The notes under the pieces were generated by a model, which was not told the origin of the DNA, ran no database searches, and was given only the letters and a program-made list of their open reading frames with translations. Position numbers and translations under genes: made by a program. A stretch of 6,371 nt of DNA, from the NCBI GenBank assembly GCA_021826835.1, contig JAKAYH010000137.1, positions 1 through 6,371 on the forward strand, read 5' to 3'. This DNA is from Thermoplasmata archaeon (GTDB lineage Archaea > Thermoplasmatota > Thermoplasmata > Thermoplasmatales > Thermoplasmataceae). This document shows, one piece after another, positions 5,678 to 6,371 of the stretch. How positions within the stretch are numbered: position 1 is the stretch's first letter; every line of letters starts with the position of its first letter.

Positions 5678-6008
5678 CTAATACTTGCCTCTATTGAGCA
5701 TATAGTGCAATACTAACAGAGAACATTGCATTATCTATACTGTTATCTATCTTCTGTGGTACATTCCATCCAAGAATCTTTTTGTCTGCGGAAAATCCTT
5801 ATTCTGAATTGTTCCTTCGATGGTACTTTCCAAAATAATTCATGGTGTCAACAACAATTTCAAACATTGTATCCTTCCATTTCTGTGATCCATTCAAGGT
5901 TGCATTCCTCCTTGGGGTTATGAACCCGATCTTTTCTTCCTCTTGATAGATGTAGGATGACAAGTAGATAGAAATGGTTCTTGAGAGAACAGTAACGTCA
6001 ACAGACAC
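5678..6008 (-). pseudogene. Second IS transposase remnant (C-terminal, broken)
   Basis: The minus-strand frame from GTG 6008 reads VLSRTISIYL, EEEKIGFITPRRNATLNGSQ, KWKDTMFEIV and YFGKYHRRNNSE, then TAA at 5799-5801, then GFSADKKILGWNVPQKIDNS and IDNAMFSVSI. Across the stop the residues fit Y-(2)-R-(3)-E-(6)-K exactly, so this is a DDE transposase whose catalytic signature is split by a stop codon. One more frameshift near 5695 restores YMLNRGKY and TAG at 5678-5680. An in-frame TAA lies directly upstream of 6008, and I could not follow the N-terminal half. The sequence around the signature (YHRRNNSE..FSADK..GW) differs from the transposase at 1-254, so two IS families are present. Confidence 0.75.
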
Positions 6009-6254
6009 TTAACAAAAAGTGGATATCACAAGAAAATAACTAGGAAGAAGGGGTTGTACGATAATAACAAAAATTCTGGAACATACCATGAAAAAGTACA
6101 GGGCAATCGTGCCACAACACCCGGTTAAAAACCAATTCACTTATTGCAATTTATTGACACATCAGGTTCAGTGCCTCTTTTGCTCAAATTATTTAAACGA
6201 TTATGAGTGAAATAAAAAAGGCTCTATGGATAGTCTCTGCATACTATTTTTAAT
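6009..6254. other. AT-rich non-coding stretch
   Basis: No frame on either strand gives a recognisable protein. A 40-codon plus-strand frame from ATG 6089 (MKKYRAIVPQHPVKNQF) shows no family features. GTGCCACAACACCC (6109-6122) vaguely resembles GTGCAACACAC after the first transposase, which could be a worn IS end. Nothing else is seen. Confidence 0.3.
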
Positions 6255-6371
6255 TTATTTTATTCTCTCAAGAGATTGGTAAATTTTCAAATAATCTTCA
6301 GTCACTTAAAGGACTGTAACTAGTCCAGCTTTTTTTGCTGCTGCATTAAGTTCCATATCCGCAGAGCAAAA
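6255..6371 (-). pseudogene. C-terminal end of a second PIN-domain protein (N-terminal part outside window)
   Basis: From the window edge the minus strand reads FCSADMELNAAAKKAGLVTV and L, then TAA at 6306-6308. S-x-D-x-E-L-x-x-A-A-K-K-x-G-L is typical of the last helix-strand unit of PIN ribonucleases, with the Asp at the third or fourth metal-binding position. The frame carries on past the stop as VTEDYLKIYQSLERIK to TAA at 6255-6257, which looks like a natural tail, so the TAA at 6306 may be premature. It could equally be the true end, making this an intact partial gene. The family call rests on only about 21-38 residues. Confidence 0.45.

Noticed and set aside
5726..5923. A 65-codon plus-strand open frame
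   Set aside because: It is antisense to the transposase remnant, which carries the Y-R-E-K signature.

Overview
The window looks archaeal and most like a member of the Thermoplasmata (Ferroplasma/Thermoplasma/Cuniculiplasma-like), which is an inference. The support is AT-rich TATA-type boxes placed about 26-29 bases before ATG codons with almost no leader, a lack of clear Shine-Dalgarno sites, a CARF-winged-helix regulator, a C2H2 zinc finger fused to a membrane domain, and remnants of VapC (PIN) toxins and archaeal-type insertion sequences.

Layout. (1) 1-254: the 3' end of an IS4/IS5-type transposase (+), with a perfect Y-(2)-R-(3)-E-(6)-K signature. (2) 471-1400: a decayed extended short-chain dehydrogenase/NAD-dependent epimerase (+), broken by two frameshifts and one in-frame stop and lacking a start codon. 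(3) 1652-3004: an intact glutathione-reductase-like flavoprotein disulfide oxidoreductase (-). (4) 3053-3634: a C2H2 zinc finger joined to an internally duplicated membrane domain (-). (5) 3853-4557: a CARF plus winged-HTH regulator (+), with no cas gene or repeat array in the window. (6) 4625-5131: an OsmC/Ohr-family peroxide-reducing protein (+). (7) 5132-6371: a graveyard holding a PIN/VapC pseudogene, a second, different transposase remnant with a stop codon inside its catalytic signature, and the C-terminal end of another PIN protein at the window edge, all on the minus strand.

The four intact genes in the middle form a plausible redox/stress cassette. The most interesting signal is a short palindrome, TCAAC(C/G)GTTGA, present twice. 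One copy lies just upstream of the TATA box of the zinc-finger membrane gene and the other just upstream of the TATA box of osmC, at nearly the same distance from each box (about 17.5-19.5 bases centre to centre). A weaker copy lies in the leader region of the CARF gene, which sits between the two. I infer a small regulon, perhaps run by the CARF-HTH protein, that joins a nucleotide- or ligand-sensing regulator to a peroxide-reducing enzyme and a zinc-finger membrane protein outside a CRISPR context.

The flanks show repeated insertion and decay (two IS families, toxin genes and an SDR gene), so the intact block sits in a plastic region of the chromosome.
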